Of a stretch of DNA of 64,000 bases, positions 1-8,261 are shown one piece after another. The notes beneath the pieces were generated by a model, which had not been told where the DNA came from, did not search any database, and saw only the letters and a program-made list of their open reading frames with translations. The stretch is from Alphaproteobacteria bacterium (GTDB taxonomy: Bacteria > Pseudomonadota > Alphaproteobacteria > UBA8366 > GCA-2717185): contig WLWY01000017.1 in assembly GCA_012103325.1 (NCBI GenBank), positions 1 through 64,000 on the forward strand, in the 5' to 3' direction. How positions within the stretch are numbered: position 1 is the stretch's first letter; every line of letters starts with the position of its first letter. The position numbers were made by a program, and so were the translations under genes.

Positions 1-972
1 GGAAACGAGATGGCCGTGGATTTGCGGCGCGGTGTGCGGCGCGATGAGGACGCCTTGCTGTTCGGCCAGGTGGGCGATGCGCAACGACTCGGTGAAACCG
101 GCGTGCCGGGTGGAATCGAACTGGACATATTTCAGCGCGCCGGAATCGATGAAGTCACGGATCGTAAAGCGGGTCCACTCGCGCTCGCCGTGCGCCAACG
201 GAATGGGCGATGCGTTGGCGAGCCGCACGTAGTCGGCCGGTTGCAGGTGCCAGTGCAGCGGTTCCTCGAGCCAGAGAATGTCGTAGGGGGCGACAGCGTT
301 CGCGAAGGTTATGCAGTCCTCCACGCCATAGGGCGCATTCATATCGAGCATCAACAAAACGTCGGGACCGATGGCATCGCGTGTCGCGCGGATGCGGGTT
401 AGTTCGTCTGCCAGTGCAAGCGCGCCGGTCTTGATCTTGACCGCGTGGTATCCGTTGGCGACATAGCCCGCCACTTCTTCGGCGACAGACTCCAACGGTG
501 CGCCTTCGATGTAGTAGCCGCCGGTGGCATAGGTGAAGACGCTTTGCCGCGCGCCGCCGAGCAGTTTGTAGACCGGCATCCCGGCGGCTTTGCCTTTGAT
601 GTCCCATAGCGCGATGTCGATGCCGCCGATGGCGGCCATGGCCTGCGGCCGCTGCGCGCGCGGCAGGGGCGATGGCAGCCCGTCCCACCCGCCAAGTCCC
701 CCGGGCCTTGGACTCAGCGTCGAGAAAAGCCGTTCCCAAATATCGACATGGCCGAGCGGATCCATGCCTTTGACAACCTCGCTGAACAATGCCGCCAGAT
801 CGCAGATCGTTTTCTGCGGACCACCTTGTACTTCCCCAAATCCAACGAGCCCGTCATCCGTGCGCACCTCGAACAAGGTCAGGGTTGCATCCCGCCCGAT
901 CTCGTGCGCTGTCCAACTTGGTTGCTGCAGCGCTACCTTAAGGGGATGGGTCTTGACCTCGGTAATCTTCAT
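1..972 (-). CDS. Mandelate racemase/muconate lactonizing enzyme-family (enolase superfamily) protein, 3' end cut by window
   Basis: The frame is open from an ATG at 972 to the left edge, giving 324 residues; about 50 C-terminal residues should lie outside the window. It has the two-domain enolase-superfamily layout: an N-terminal capping domain (about 1-120) and a (beta/alpha)7-beta barrel. The barrel carries the mandelate-racemase-subgroup residues in order: K179-x-K181 base, metal ligands D210, E236 and E263, then D286 and H313 as the His-Asp dyad. Known members with this set abstract the alpha-proton of a carboxylate, mostly acid-sugar dehydratases or racemases. The substrate cannot be told from sequence. 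It is transcribed away from the DUF1177/molybdenum hydroxylase operon, from which a 95-bp spacer separates it. Confidence 0.9.
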   Translation of the reverse strand, partial: MKITEVKTHPLKVALQQPSWTAHEIGRDATLTLFEVRTDDGLVGFGEVQGGPQKTICDLAALFSEVVKGMDPLGHVDIWERLFSTLSPRPGGLGGWDGLPSPLPRAQRPQAMAAIGGIDIALWDIKGKAAGMPVYKLLGGARQSVFTYATGGYYIEGAPLESVAEEVAGYVANGYHAVKIKTGALALADELTRIRATRDAIGPDVLLMLDMNAPYGVEDCITFANAVAPYDILWLEEPLHWHLQPADYVRLANASPIPLAHGEREWTRFTIRDFIDSGALKYVQFDSTRHAGFTESLRIAHLAEQQGVLIAPHTAPQIHGHLVS

Positions 973-1067
973 GGGTGTTCCTCTGTTTGGCCCGGTTGCT
1001 CTTGCGGGCTTAAGCGGTAGATTGTGAGCGAAAGGTCCACCGAAGACTAGCCGGAAGGGTGAATTTG

Positions 1068-2000
1068 ATGCTGCGTGAAGTCATGGATGTCCTCGAGTTT
1101 CTGGATGATGCGCGCAACGGCGCGGAACCGTTTGCGGCGCTCCTGCCGGAAGGACCGCACAGCGTCGATATCACCCCTTTCGAGAGCGATATCGGAAAGA
1201 CCGATTTCATCAAGATCCTGTTTCCGGGAAAGTCGGGCAAGAGTGCCGGCGGCGACGCGCCGACGACGGGCATCATCGGATCGAATGGCGGCCTACGGCT
1301 GCCAGGAGCTTATCCGGGGCTTGCGTCCGACGCGGATGGCTGCATCGTCGGACTCGCCAGCGCGTTGCGGCTGGCGCGGATACATACGAGAGGGCAGGAG
1401 TTGGCGGGCGACGTTCTGATTTCGACTCATATCTGCCAGCAGGCGCATCCCGCACCGCATGATCCGTTTCCGTTCGTCATGTCGCCGTTGCCGAGCAGTG
1501 AGAAACATCCGCGCCTGGTCGACGAGCGCATGGATGCGATCCTGACGCCGGAGACCTGTAAGGGGAACAAAATGGTTTCGCATCTCGGCTTCGCGGTGAC
1601 ACCGCCGGTGCGCGAAGGCTTTATCCTCCGACCTCACGAGTCCATCCTTCACATTGCCGAGATGGTGACGGGCAAGGCACCGGTCGTCTTCCCGATCACC
1701 ATGCAGGATGTCACGCCATACGAACTCGGCGTACATCATATTTGCGGCATGGTGCTGCCGAGCATCTTCTCCACCGCGCCGGTCGTCGGCGTGCCGCTGG
1801 TAACGGAAATTCAGGCCCATCCCTCGGCGACGGGCGTACAGCAGCCGATGGTACTAGAATCGGCGGCCCGCTTCTGTGTTGAAGTCGCGACCTCCTTCGG
1901 CAATGGCGATTGCGAGTTCCACTATCCGGGCGATTTCGAGGGCATGGTTGAAGCCTTCGGCGCGGTGCGCGGCTGGCAGCGCCTCAAGAAGGACGGCTGA
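1068..2000 (+). CDS. DUF1177 family protein
   Basis: This 310-residue soluble protein matches the DUF1177 family over its whole length. Recognisable features are the MLREVMDVLEFLDD start, the TDFIKILFPG segment, GGDAPTTGIIG and the Ala-rich AARFCVEVA helix near the end. The biochemical function of the family is not established to my knowledge. I place the start at ATG 1068 because GGAAGG at 1053-1058 sits about nine bases upstream; a GTG at 1059 in the same frame would abut that site. It is the first gene of a five-gene run ending at 8035, only 7 bp before the LLM oxidoreductase, so it probably works with the catabolic molybdenum enzyme downstream (inference). Confidence 0.85.
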   Translation: MLREVMDVLEFLDDARNGAEPFAALLPEGPHSVDITPFESDIGKTDFIKILFPGKSGKSAGGDAPTTGIIGSNGGLRLPGAYPGLASDADGCIVGLASALRLARIHTRGQELAGDVLISTHICQQAHPAPHDPFPFVMSPLPSSEKHPRLVDERMDAILTPETCKGNKMVSHLGFAVTPPVREGFILRPHESILHIAEMVTGKAPVVFPITMQDVTPYELGVHHICGMVLPSIFSTAPVVGVPLVTEIQAHPSATGVQQPMVLESAARFCVEVATSFGNGDCEFHYPGDFEGMVEAFGAVRGWQRLKKDG

Positions 2001-2007
2001 ACGCGAT

Positions 2008-3021
2008 ATGCGGTTCAGCTTCTCCCTTGTGCCGTCGCCGCCGATGTCGGCGTTCGGCGACACCATCGCCCGCGCCGAGGCGTGGGGGTACGATCTGGCA
2101 TGGGTACCGGACCAGGGCTTTATGCAGGACCCGTTTGTTGCGTTGTCGTACCTGACGACGCGGACCGAGCGGCTCCGACTCGGTGTCGGCGTGACCAATC
2201 CCTATCAACGTCATCCGATGCAGATCGCCCGCGCCGCCGCGGCGCTGGCTGATCTGCGGCCGGACGGCTTTATCCTCGGCCTTGGTGCGGGGGAGAAGCG
2301 GCGGATAAGGGATCGAGTCGGTGCGCCAACGGGGCCTTTTGTCGATACGATTTCAACGACGATGCAGGTGCTGCGCGACCTGTTCGACGGTAAGCGGGTC
2401 AGCGTGTCGACCGGCGTCTTCGAACTGGATGACGTTGCGTTGGAAATCAACGAACCGCCGAGGGTGCCGATCTATCTCGCGACGACGCATCCCGACGCGT
2501 TCCGCGCAGCGGGGGCCTATGCTGACGGTGTCATTGTAGGCGATGTGTCCGAGCCGGCGGTGATGGCGCGGATCGTCGGTTGGATTCGAGAAGGGGCGGA
2601 AGCGCACGGACGCGATATGAAAGACATTGCCGTCGTGGCGTGGTGCGCGACGATTGTCGCGGACGACCGGGCGGCGGTCATCGAGCATCTACGTCGGCCG
2701 GTCATTGGCTCGGCGATCAACGGCATGCATCGCGAGACAAGAGGGCTGATGGATGTCGCGCCCGAACACTTTCCGCAGATCCGCGCGGCGAAGTTCGACC
2801 CGGCGCTTGCCCTGTCGGAGGACGCCATACCCGACGACATGGTCGACCGTTTCGCGATTGCCGGACCGGCCGACTACTGCGCCGAGCGCATCCGCGCCCT
2901 GCGCGATGTGGGGGTCGATACGATGGGCTTCCGCATGCCGGTGGCATTGACAGGGCTCTATGATTTTGAGACCAACCTTCGCCGATTAATTCAAGACGTC
3001 GTGCCTCGGGTAGAAGGCTAA
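2008..3021 (+). CDS. LLM-class flavin-dependent oxidoreductase
   Basis: This 337-residue protein is a luciferase-like monooxygenase-fold (TIM barrel) flavoenzyme of the F420/FMN-using group. Diagnostic parts are the MRFSFSLVPSPP first strand, the RLRLGVGVTNPY segment, ALADLRPDGFILGLGAGE and IYLATTHPDAFRAAG. It resembles 5,10-methylene-tetrahydromethanopterin-reductase-like members, but the cofactor (FMN or F420) and substrate cannot be read from sequence. The start is the ATG at 2008; the frame runs further upstream but overlaps the DUF1177 gene there. The 3' end is 4 bp from the next gene, so it is co-transcribed with the DUF1177 gene and the molybdenum hydroxylase. Confidence 0.88.
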   Translation: MRFSFSLVPSPPMSAFGDTIARAEAWGYDLAWVPDQGFMQDPFVALSYLTTRTERLRLGVGVTNPYQRHPMQIARAAAALADLRPDGFILGLGAGEKRRIRDRVGAPTGPFVDTISTTMQVLRDLFDGKRVSVSTGVFELDDVALEINEPPRVPIYLATTHPDAFRAAGAYADGVIVGDVSEPAVMARIVGWIREGAEAHGRDMKDIAVVAWCATIVADDRAAVIEHLRRPVIGSAINGMHRETRGLMDVAPEHFPQIRAAKFDPALALSEDAIPDDMVDRFAIAGPADYCAERIRALRDVGVDTMGFRMPVALTGLYDFETNLRRLIQDVVPRVEG

Positions 3022-3025
3022 GGCC

Positions 3026-3499
3026 GTGGAATACGTTTCTGTCGAAGTGAATGGGCACACACGCGTAACCTACACCGATCCCGCAACGCCGCTTGCCGTA
3101 TTCCTCCGCGAGGAACTGGAACTGCGCGGTACGAAAATCGGCTGCGGTAATGGCGAGTGCGGCGCGTGCACCGTCATTATGGACGGCCGCGCGGTCTGTT
3201 CCTGTCTGGTTCCGTTGGGCCGGACCGATGGAAGAGAGATCGACACCGTCGAGAGCCTGGGCGATCCCGATGACCTTCATCCCATTCAGCGCAAGCTCGT
3301 GGAACGGGGCGCCTTTCAATGCGGGTTCTGCACGCCCGGTGTGGTGATGTCCTTAGTGGCTCTGCTGCGCGGCAATCCGAACCCGACCGATGCCGAGATG
3401 CGTATCGCGCTGCAAGGCAATCTCTGCCGCTGCTCGGGCTACGTGAAGCTGCTGGAGGCTATCGGCGAGATCGTGCGGGAGGGGCTGCATGAACGCTGA
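3026..3499 (+). CDS. Molybdenum hydroxylase small subunit with two [2Fe-2S] clusters (xanthine dehydrogenase/CO dehydrogenase type)
   Basis: At 157 residues this is a standard CoxS/XdhA-like small subunit. The plant-type ferredoxin cluster uses C40, C45, C48 and C60. The alpha-helical domain carries the second cluster through C99, C102, C134 and C136 (motifs CGFC and CRC). It passes electrons from the molybdenum site to FAD in the cytoplasmic complex. The start is GTG 3026, 4 bp after the LLM gene stop, with AAGG just upstream. Its end overlaps the start of the large fused subunit by 11 bp, which suggests translational coupling. No alternative assignment fits. Confidence 0.95.
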   Translation: MEYVSVEVNGHTRVTYTDPATPLAVFLREELELRGTKIGCGNGECGACTVIMDGRAVCSCLVPLGRTDGREIDTVESLGDPDDLHPIQRKLVERGAFQCGFCTPGVVMSLVALLRGNPNPTDAEMRIALQGNLCRCSGYVKLLEAIGEIVREGLHER

Positions 3500-6400
3500 G
3501 TTTCGTGTGATCGGTCAACCGCGCCCGCAGTTCGAAGGGCCGGCCAAAGTCAGCGGCCGCGCTGAATACACCCACGATCTGACCTTGCCGAACATGCTGC
3601 ATGGCTCGATCCTGCGCAGCCCGCATCCGCACGCCCGCATCCTCTCGATTGATCTGTCGAAGGCGCGTGCCATGCCCGGTGTGGTGGCGGCGGTATCCGG
3701 CAGTGATTTTCCAGATCTGAAATACATCAACGCGGGCCCAGCTTTTGCCGACCGCTATGCGATGGCGCAGGGCAAAGTGCGGTTCGTCGGTGAGGAAGTC
3801 GCGGCCGTTGCGGCGGAAACGCCCGGCGAAGCGCAGGCGGCGCTGGCTGCAATCGAGGTCGACTACGAGCTGTTACCGGCTGTCTTCGATGCGGATGCAG
3901 CGCTGGCAGAGGATAGCCCTGCAATCCATCACAAGCCGAAGTTGCCGCATAATGTGGCGCAGCAAAGCGTTGCCGATTTCGGCGGTGTGGAAGAGGCGTT
4001 CAAGGATGCTGCGCATATCTTCGACGCGACGTTCGAGCACGGCATCGTCGCGCCGATTTGCCTCGAGACAAACGGCGTGTTGGCGCAATTCGACGACGGC
4101 GAGCTGACCCTCTGGGCGCCGACCCAGGCGCCGTTTTTCGTGCGCAAAGAAATCGCCCACGTTCTGGAACTGCCGCTGGAAAACGTCCATGTGCGTTCGG
4201 TCGTCATTGGTGGCGGCTTCGGTGGCAAATCTCAGGCGCCGGAACCGATCGCCATCGCTGCGATGCTATCGATCAAGGCAGGGCGGCCGGTCAAGATCCT
4301 GCTGAGTCGGCACGAGGAGTTTCTCAGCGGAAAATCCGATCATGCCAAGAAGATGCGGGTTCGCTCCGCCATCGCCGCGGATGGCACGATCCTCGGGCGG
4401 CACACGGCGTTTCTGGTCGATAATGGTGCGTACACCCATATGGGCCCGGCCTACATCTCGGCTGTGCGGCAACGGACATGCAATCTGTACCGGGTTGGCG
4501 CGGCGGGTTTCGATGGCAAGCTCGTGCATACCAACAAGGTGTCCGGCGGTTCCTACCGCGGCATGGGCTCGCCGCAGATTATCTGGGCGATCGAGACGCA
4601 GATCGACGAGATCGCGGAGAGCCTCGGCAAGGACAAGCTTGAATACCGCATTGAGATCGCCAACCAGCCGGGCGACACGACGCCGATGGGCTGGGAGATC
4701 GGCACCTGCGCGCTGGCGGAATGTCTAGCGGAGGCGGGACGGCGCATCGGCTGGGCGGAAAAGAAAGACAATATGCCGCCGAACCGCGGCATTGGCTTCG
4801 CGGCGATGATCAATCCGAGCGTCGGGGTGCTATATGCCGAGGGCAACTTCGCCTGCGTGTCGATCGACCTGCTCGAAGATGGCCGGCTACGCGTCGGCAC
4901 GCAATCGGCGGATTGCGGCACATCGCAAAACACGGTGATGGGGCAGTTCGTGGCGGAAGAACTGCAACTCGATACGGACCAGATCGACGTCCTGCACATG
5001 GATACGGATGAGACGCCGCCCGACCTCGGAAGCGCAGCGTCTCGGGTCACGTTCGTCAGCGGTGCCGCTGCCATCAAGACGGCGAAAACCTTCCGGGCTG
5101 AAGTCGCCGCTCGGCTGGCGCGTCACTGGGACGTGCCGGTGGACAAAATCGATTTCACCGATGGCATCGCGAGCTACAAGGACGACAATGCGCGCCGCAT
5201 GACCTTGGCCGAGGTCGCGGTGTTAGAGGGTGCGTTCCGGGTCGAGGATCGTCATGACATCGACATGCCGCGCCCGGATCCCAAGACGGGCTATGGCCAT
5301 TACGCCGCGACCTACGGCTTCGGCGCGCAAGCGGCGGAGGTTGAGATCGATCCGGCGACCGGTCATGTCACCGTGCTCAAAGTCGTCGTCGTGCAGGATA
5401 TCGGCCGGGTGATCAATCCGCTGGCGTTGGAAGGGCAGATGCAGGGCGGCATCATGCAGGGCATCGGCATGGCCCTGCGCGAGGAGCTGGTGTTCGAGCA
5501 GGGCGCTCCGGTCAACGCGTCGCTGATCACCTACAAGGCGCCGCGCATTTCTGACACGCCGGAGATCGAAACGGTCTTCATCGAAACCAACGATCCGATG
5601 GGGCCATACGGCGCGAAGGCGGGTGGCGAACATTCGATCAACCCGACCCCGGCGGCCATCGCCAACGCTGTGGCCCACGCGACCGGCAAGCGGTTCCGCA
5701 AACTGCCGATCACCGCGGCGGATGTGTTGGAAACAACTAAGAGCAGGGCATCGCTCGATTTGAAATCCTGGAAGCGGCCTTACAACCTGGAAGTCGCCAC
5801 GGCGCGGTCGCTGTATCCCTCGGTCCTGTTTCCCGGGTTGCGTAAGCTCGGTGCGAAGGTCGGGCGCAAGCGCGCGCCGAAACCAAGCTACGATTATTTT
5901 CGCCCGGTCGACCTGGATGGGGCGCTGCGCGAACTGGCGATGCCGGGACGTACTGCCAAGGTCATTGCCGGTGGGACGGACTTGCAGGTTGGTATCCGGC
6001 AGGGCATCTACGATCCGGATGCGGTTGTCGATATCGCCGGGCTGGAAGAACTGCGCGGCATCGAGATTGCCGACGACAAGATCACCATCGGCGGTGCCAC
6101 GACAATCGCCGAGATCATCGAGCGCGACGACATCCGCGCCATCCATCCGATGCTGACGGACGGGCTCGCCAAGATCGCGACGGCGCAGATCCGCAACGTG
6201 GCGACTATTGCCGGCGACCTCAGCCAAGAGAAACGCTGCTGGTTCTTCCGCAGCGGCGTGCAGTGCTACAAGGCCGGCGGCATGACCTGCCCATGCTACG
6301 CGGTGTTGGGCGACAACCGGCATCATTCAATCCTTGGCGCGGGACGCTGTGCCGCGCCCTGCGTCGCCGACGCCGCGCCGATCCTGACGGCGCTCGATGC

Positions 6401-6845
6401 CGTGGTGATCGTGACGGGCCCGCACGGGACTTGGCGCGTGCCGATGAAGTCGCTCTATGTCTGGTCGGGCGAGACCGTGGTGAAGAAGACCGAGATCATC
6501 CGCGCCATCGAGATACCGCGCTTCCCACTGCGCAGCCGGCAGGCCTTCGAGAAGTCGGCCGGGTGGGACGGCGATTTCGCCGACGCCTCCGTCGCCGTGA
6601 ATCTCGGCTTCGAAGGTACAAATCTCGCCACGGCGTGCATCTCCCTCGGCGCGGTCTCACCGCTGCCGGTGCGTGCGGTCGAAACGGAAAAGGCGCTCGT
6701 GAGTGGCGATTTCTCCGACACGGCAATCCGCGCCGCCGCCGAAAAGACCGTGCACGGCGCGCTGCCGCTGTCGGACAACGCGTACAAGACCCATCTGCTC
6801 GTGAATCTTACGGAGCGCGCGATCCACCGTTGCCTTGCGGGGTAA
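3489..6845 (+). CDS. Fused molybdenum-cofactor subunit and FAD subunit of a xanthine dehydrogenase-family hydroxylase, with an extra Cys-rich insert
   Basis: One 1118-residue chain joins two subunits that are usually separate. Residues 1-750 are the molybdopterin-binding large subunit: GGGFGGKSQAPEP at 241, the RGMGSPQ segment at 357, and AGGEHS at 711-716 in which E714 sits where the catalytic glutamate lies. After a basic linker (750-800), residues 800-1118 form the FAD-binding medium subunit, with VIAGGTDLQVG at 825 and IAGD at 907. Between 917 and 958 the FAD part has six cysteines (C917, C926, C934, C936, C954, C958). A comparable insert in E. coli PaoB and in 4-hydroxybenzoyl-CoA reductase beta holds a [4Fe-4S] cluster. 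The substrate is unknown, probably an aldehyde, N-heterocycle or aromatic thioester. Confidence 0.9.
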   Translation: MNAEFRVIGQPRPQFEGPAKVSGRAEYTHDLTLPNMLHGSILRSPHPHARILSIDLSKARAMPGVVAAVSGSDFPDLKYINAGPAFADRYAMAQGKVRFVGEEVAAVAAETPGEAQAALAAIEVDYELLPAVFDADAALAEDSPAIHHKPKLPHNVAQQSVADFGGVEEAFKDAAHIFDATFEHGIVAPICLETNGVLAQFDDGELTLWAPTQAPFFVRKEIAHVLELPLENVHVRSVVIGGGFGGKSQAPEPIAIAAMLSIKAGRPVKILLSRHEEFLSGKSDHAKKMRVRSAIAADGTILGRHTAFLVDNGAYTHMGPAYISAVRQRTCNLYRVGAAGFDGKLVHTNKVSGGSYRGMGSPQIIWAIETQIDEIAESLGKDKLEYRIEIANQPGDTTPMGWEIGTCALAECLAEAGRRIGWAEKKDNMPPNRGIGFAAMINPSVGVLYAEGNFACVSIDLLEDGRLRVGTQSADCGTSQNTVMGQFVAEELQLDTDQIDVLHMDTDETPPDLGSAASRVTFVSGAAAIKTAKTFRAEVAARLARHWDVPVDKIDFTDGIASYKDDNARRMTLAEVAVLEGAFRVEDRHDIDMPRPDPKTGYGHYAATYGFGAQAAEVEIDPATGHVTVLKVVVVQDIGRVINPLALEGQMQGGIMQGIGMALREELVFEQGAPVNASLITYKAPRISDTPEIETVFIETNDPMGPYGAKAGGEHSINPTPAAIANAVAHATGKRFRKLPITAADVLETTKSRASLDLKSWKRPYNLEVATARSLYPSVLFPGLRKLGAKVGRKRAPKPSYDYFRPVDLDGALRELAMPGRTAKVIAGGTDLQVGIRQGIYDPDAVVDIAGLEELRGIEIADDKITIGGATTIAEIIERDDIRAIHPMLTDGLAKIATAQIRNVATIAGDLSQEKRCWFFRSGVQCYKAGGMTCPCYAVLGDNRHHSILGAGRCAAPCVADAAPILTALDAVVIVTGPHGTWRVPMKSLYVWSGETVVKKTEIIRAIEIPRFPLRSRQAFEKSAGWDGDFADASVAVNLGFEGTNLATACISLGAVSPLPVRAVETEKALVSGDFSDTAIRAAAEKTVHGALPLSDNAYKTHLLVNLTERAIHRCLAG

Positions 6846-6907
6846 CAAGCGCCATTTCAATGATCATCGCTACCATCGGGTAGCCTACGCGAGCCGAAGG
6901 TTGCCTC

Positions 6908-8035
6908 ATGCCAAGGATCTATCTCGACAACAACGCCAGCACCCCCGTCGCGCCCGCCGTCGCCGCGGCCATGCGCGATGTCATGGCGGGCGATGCGTAT
7001 GGCAACCCGTCGAGCCTGCATTGGGCCGGTGCGCCGGCGCGGGACACCGTGGAGTCCGCGCGGAAACAGGTCGCCGATATGCTCAGCTGCGCGCCGACCG
7101 AAATCGTGTTCACGAGCGGCGGCAGCGAGGCCAACAACCACGCCCTGACCGGCGCGTTCTTCGCCAGCAAGAAGCCGCGCCGCCACATCATTACCACCGC
7201 CGTCGAACACCCCGCCATCGTCGAGCCGTGCCGCTTCCTCGAAGGACAGGGTGCAGCGATCACATTCCTGCCGGTCGATGGCACGGGCCGCATCGACCCC
7301 GACGATCTGCGCCGCGCGATCACCGCCGACACGATCCTGATCAGCATCATGCACGCAAATAACGAGGTCGGGACGATCCAGCCCATCGAAGACTGCGCCG
7401 CCATCGCGCGCGAACACGGAATCGTTTTCCATACAGACGCGGCGCAGTCGGTTGGCAAGATTCCAACGAAGGTCGATGCGCTGGGCGTCGACCTGCTGAC
7501 CATCGCCGGCCACAAGATCTACGCGCCGAAAGGAGTCGGCGCGCTCTACATCCGCGGCGGCGCAAATCTGGAACCCCTGATCCACGGCGCCGGCCACGAA
7601 TCCGGCCGCCGCGCCGGCACCGAAAGCGCTCTGCTCACGGCCGCCCTCGGCGCCGCCTGCACCATCGCCCAGGATCTGGCCCCGATGGGGAGCGTGAAGG
7701 CCCTGCGCGACCATTTCTGGACCGCCCTGCAAACCCGCTTCGGCAACCGCATCGCCCTCAACGGTCATCCGGACCACCGCCTGCCGAACACGCTCAACGT
7801 GTCGTTCGTCGGGCAGGATGGATCGGCGCTGCTGGCAAAGCTCGACGGCGTCGCCGCGTCGACCGGTTCGGCGTGTCACGAGGGGCTGGTGGAACTGTCG
7901 CCGGTTCTGGACGCGATGGGCATCGCGCCGGAGGTGGGCATGGGCGCGATCCGGTTCAGTCTCGGGCGCGATACGACGATGGCGGAGATTGAGGCGGTGC
8001 TGGATAAGGTGTCAGAGGGGATGCTAAGCACATAG
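6908..8035 (+). CDS. Cysteine desulfurase (NifS/IscS family), probably serving the molybdenum hydroxylase
   Basis: This 375-residue PLP enzyme removes sulfur from cysteine. The start IYLDNNASTPV, the SGGSEANNHAL loop, the PLP-binding K203 in AGHKIYAPKG and the persulfide-carrying C323 in GSACHEG are all present. It lies 62 bp after the fused hydroxylase gene, and no iscU, iscA or suf gene is nearby. In Rhodobacter capsulatus a NifS-type protein (NFS4) supplies the terminal sulfur of the xanthine dehydrogenase cofactor. By analogy this copy may sulfurate the Mo site of the enzyme encoded at 3026-6845 rather than do general iron-sulfur work (inference). No XdhC-like gene is visible in the window. 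Confidence 0.92.
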   Translation: MPRIYLDNNASTPVAPAVAAAMRDVMAGDAYGNPSSLHWAGAPARDTVESARKQVADMLSCAPTEIVFTSGGSEANNHALTGAFFASKKPRRHIITTAVEHPAIVEPCRFLEGQGAAITFLPVDGTGRIDPDDLRRAITADTILISIMHANNEVGTIQPIEDCAAIAREHGIVFHTDAAQSVGKIPTKVDALGVDLLTIAGHKIYAPKGVGALYIRGGANLEPLIHGAGHESGRRAGTESALLTAALGAACTIAQDLAPMGSVKALRDHFWTALQTRFGNRIALNGHPDHRLPNTLNVSFVGQDGSALLAKLDGVAASTGSACHEGLVELSPVLDAMGIAPEVGMGAIRFSLGRDTTMAEIEAVLDKVSEGMLST

Positions 8036-8261
8036 GAGCGGTGTAACCAATTCTCCCTCTCCCGTCGGGAGAGGACGGGGTGAGGGGATGAGATGCTGCA
8101 CGTTTTCCGCTCATCCTCCTGCTTCGCGGGCTCCTCCTGAACGCCTTTTGGGCTGTTCAGCCCGCAAGGAGTGGGCTTGGTCAAGCCGTTGGATCGGCGC
8201 AAGATCATTGAACGTACCTGCTACCTACGCGATAGTGATCGGGCGTTTAGCGGGAGCAGGC
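8036..8261. repeat. Intergenic mosaic repeat with short palindromes
   Basis: The gap between the desulfurase and the next gene carries no convincing gene. It holds a G/C-rich palindrome CTCTCCCG-T-CGGGAGAG at 8057-8073, followed by GGACGGGGTGAGGGGATGAG. This is the kind of scattered intergenic repeat common in alphaproteobacteria and could act as a transcription terminator for the upstream operon. A second short hairpin (GGGCTGTTCAGCCC) lies near 8150. Confidence 0.5.

Noticed and set aside
1876..2007. N-terminal extension of the first LLM protein
   Set aside because: It overlaps the DUF1177 gene in another frame and lacks homology; ATG 2008 starts the fold.
5223..6326. 367-codon frame on the minus strand
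   Set aside because: It is antisense to the fused molybdenum hydroxylase gene.
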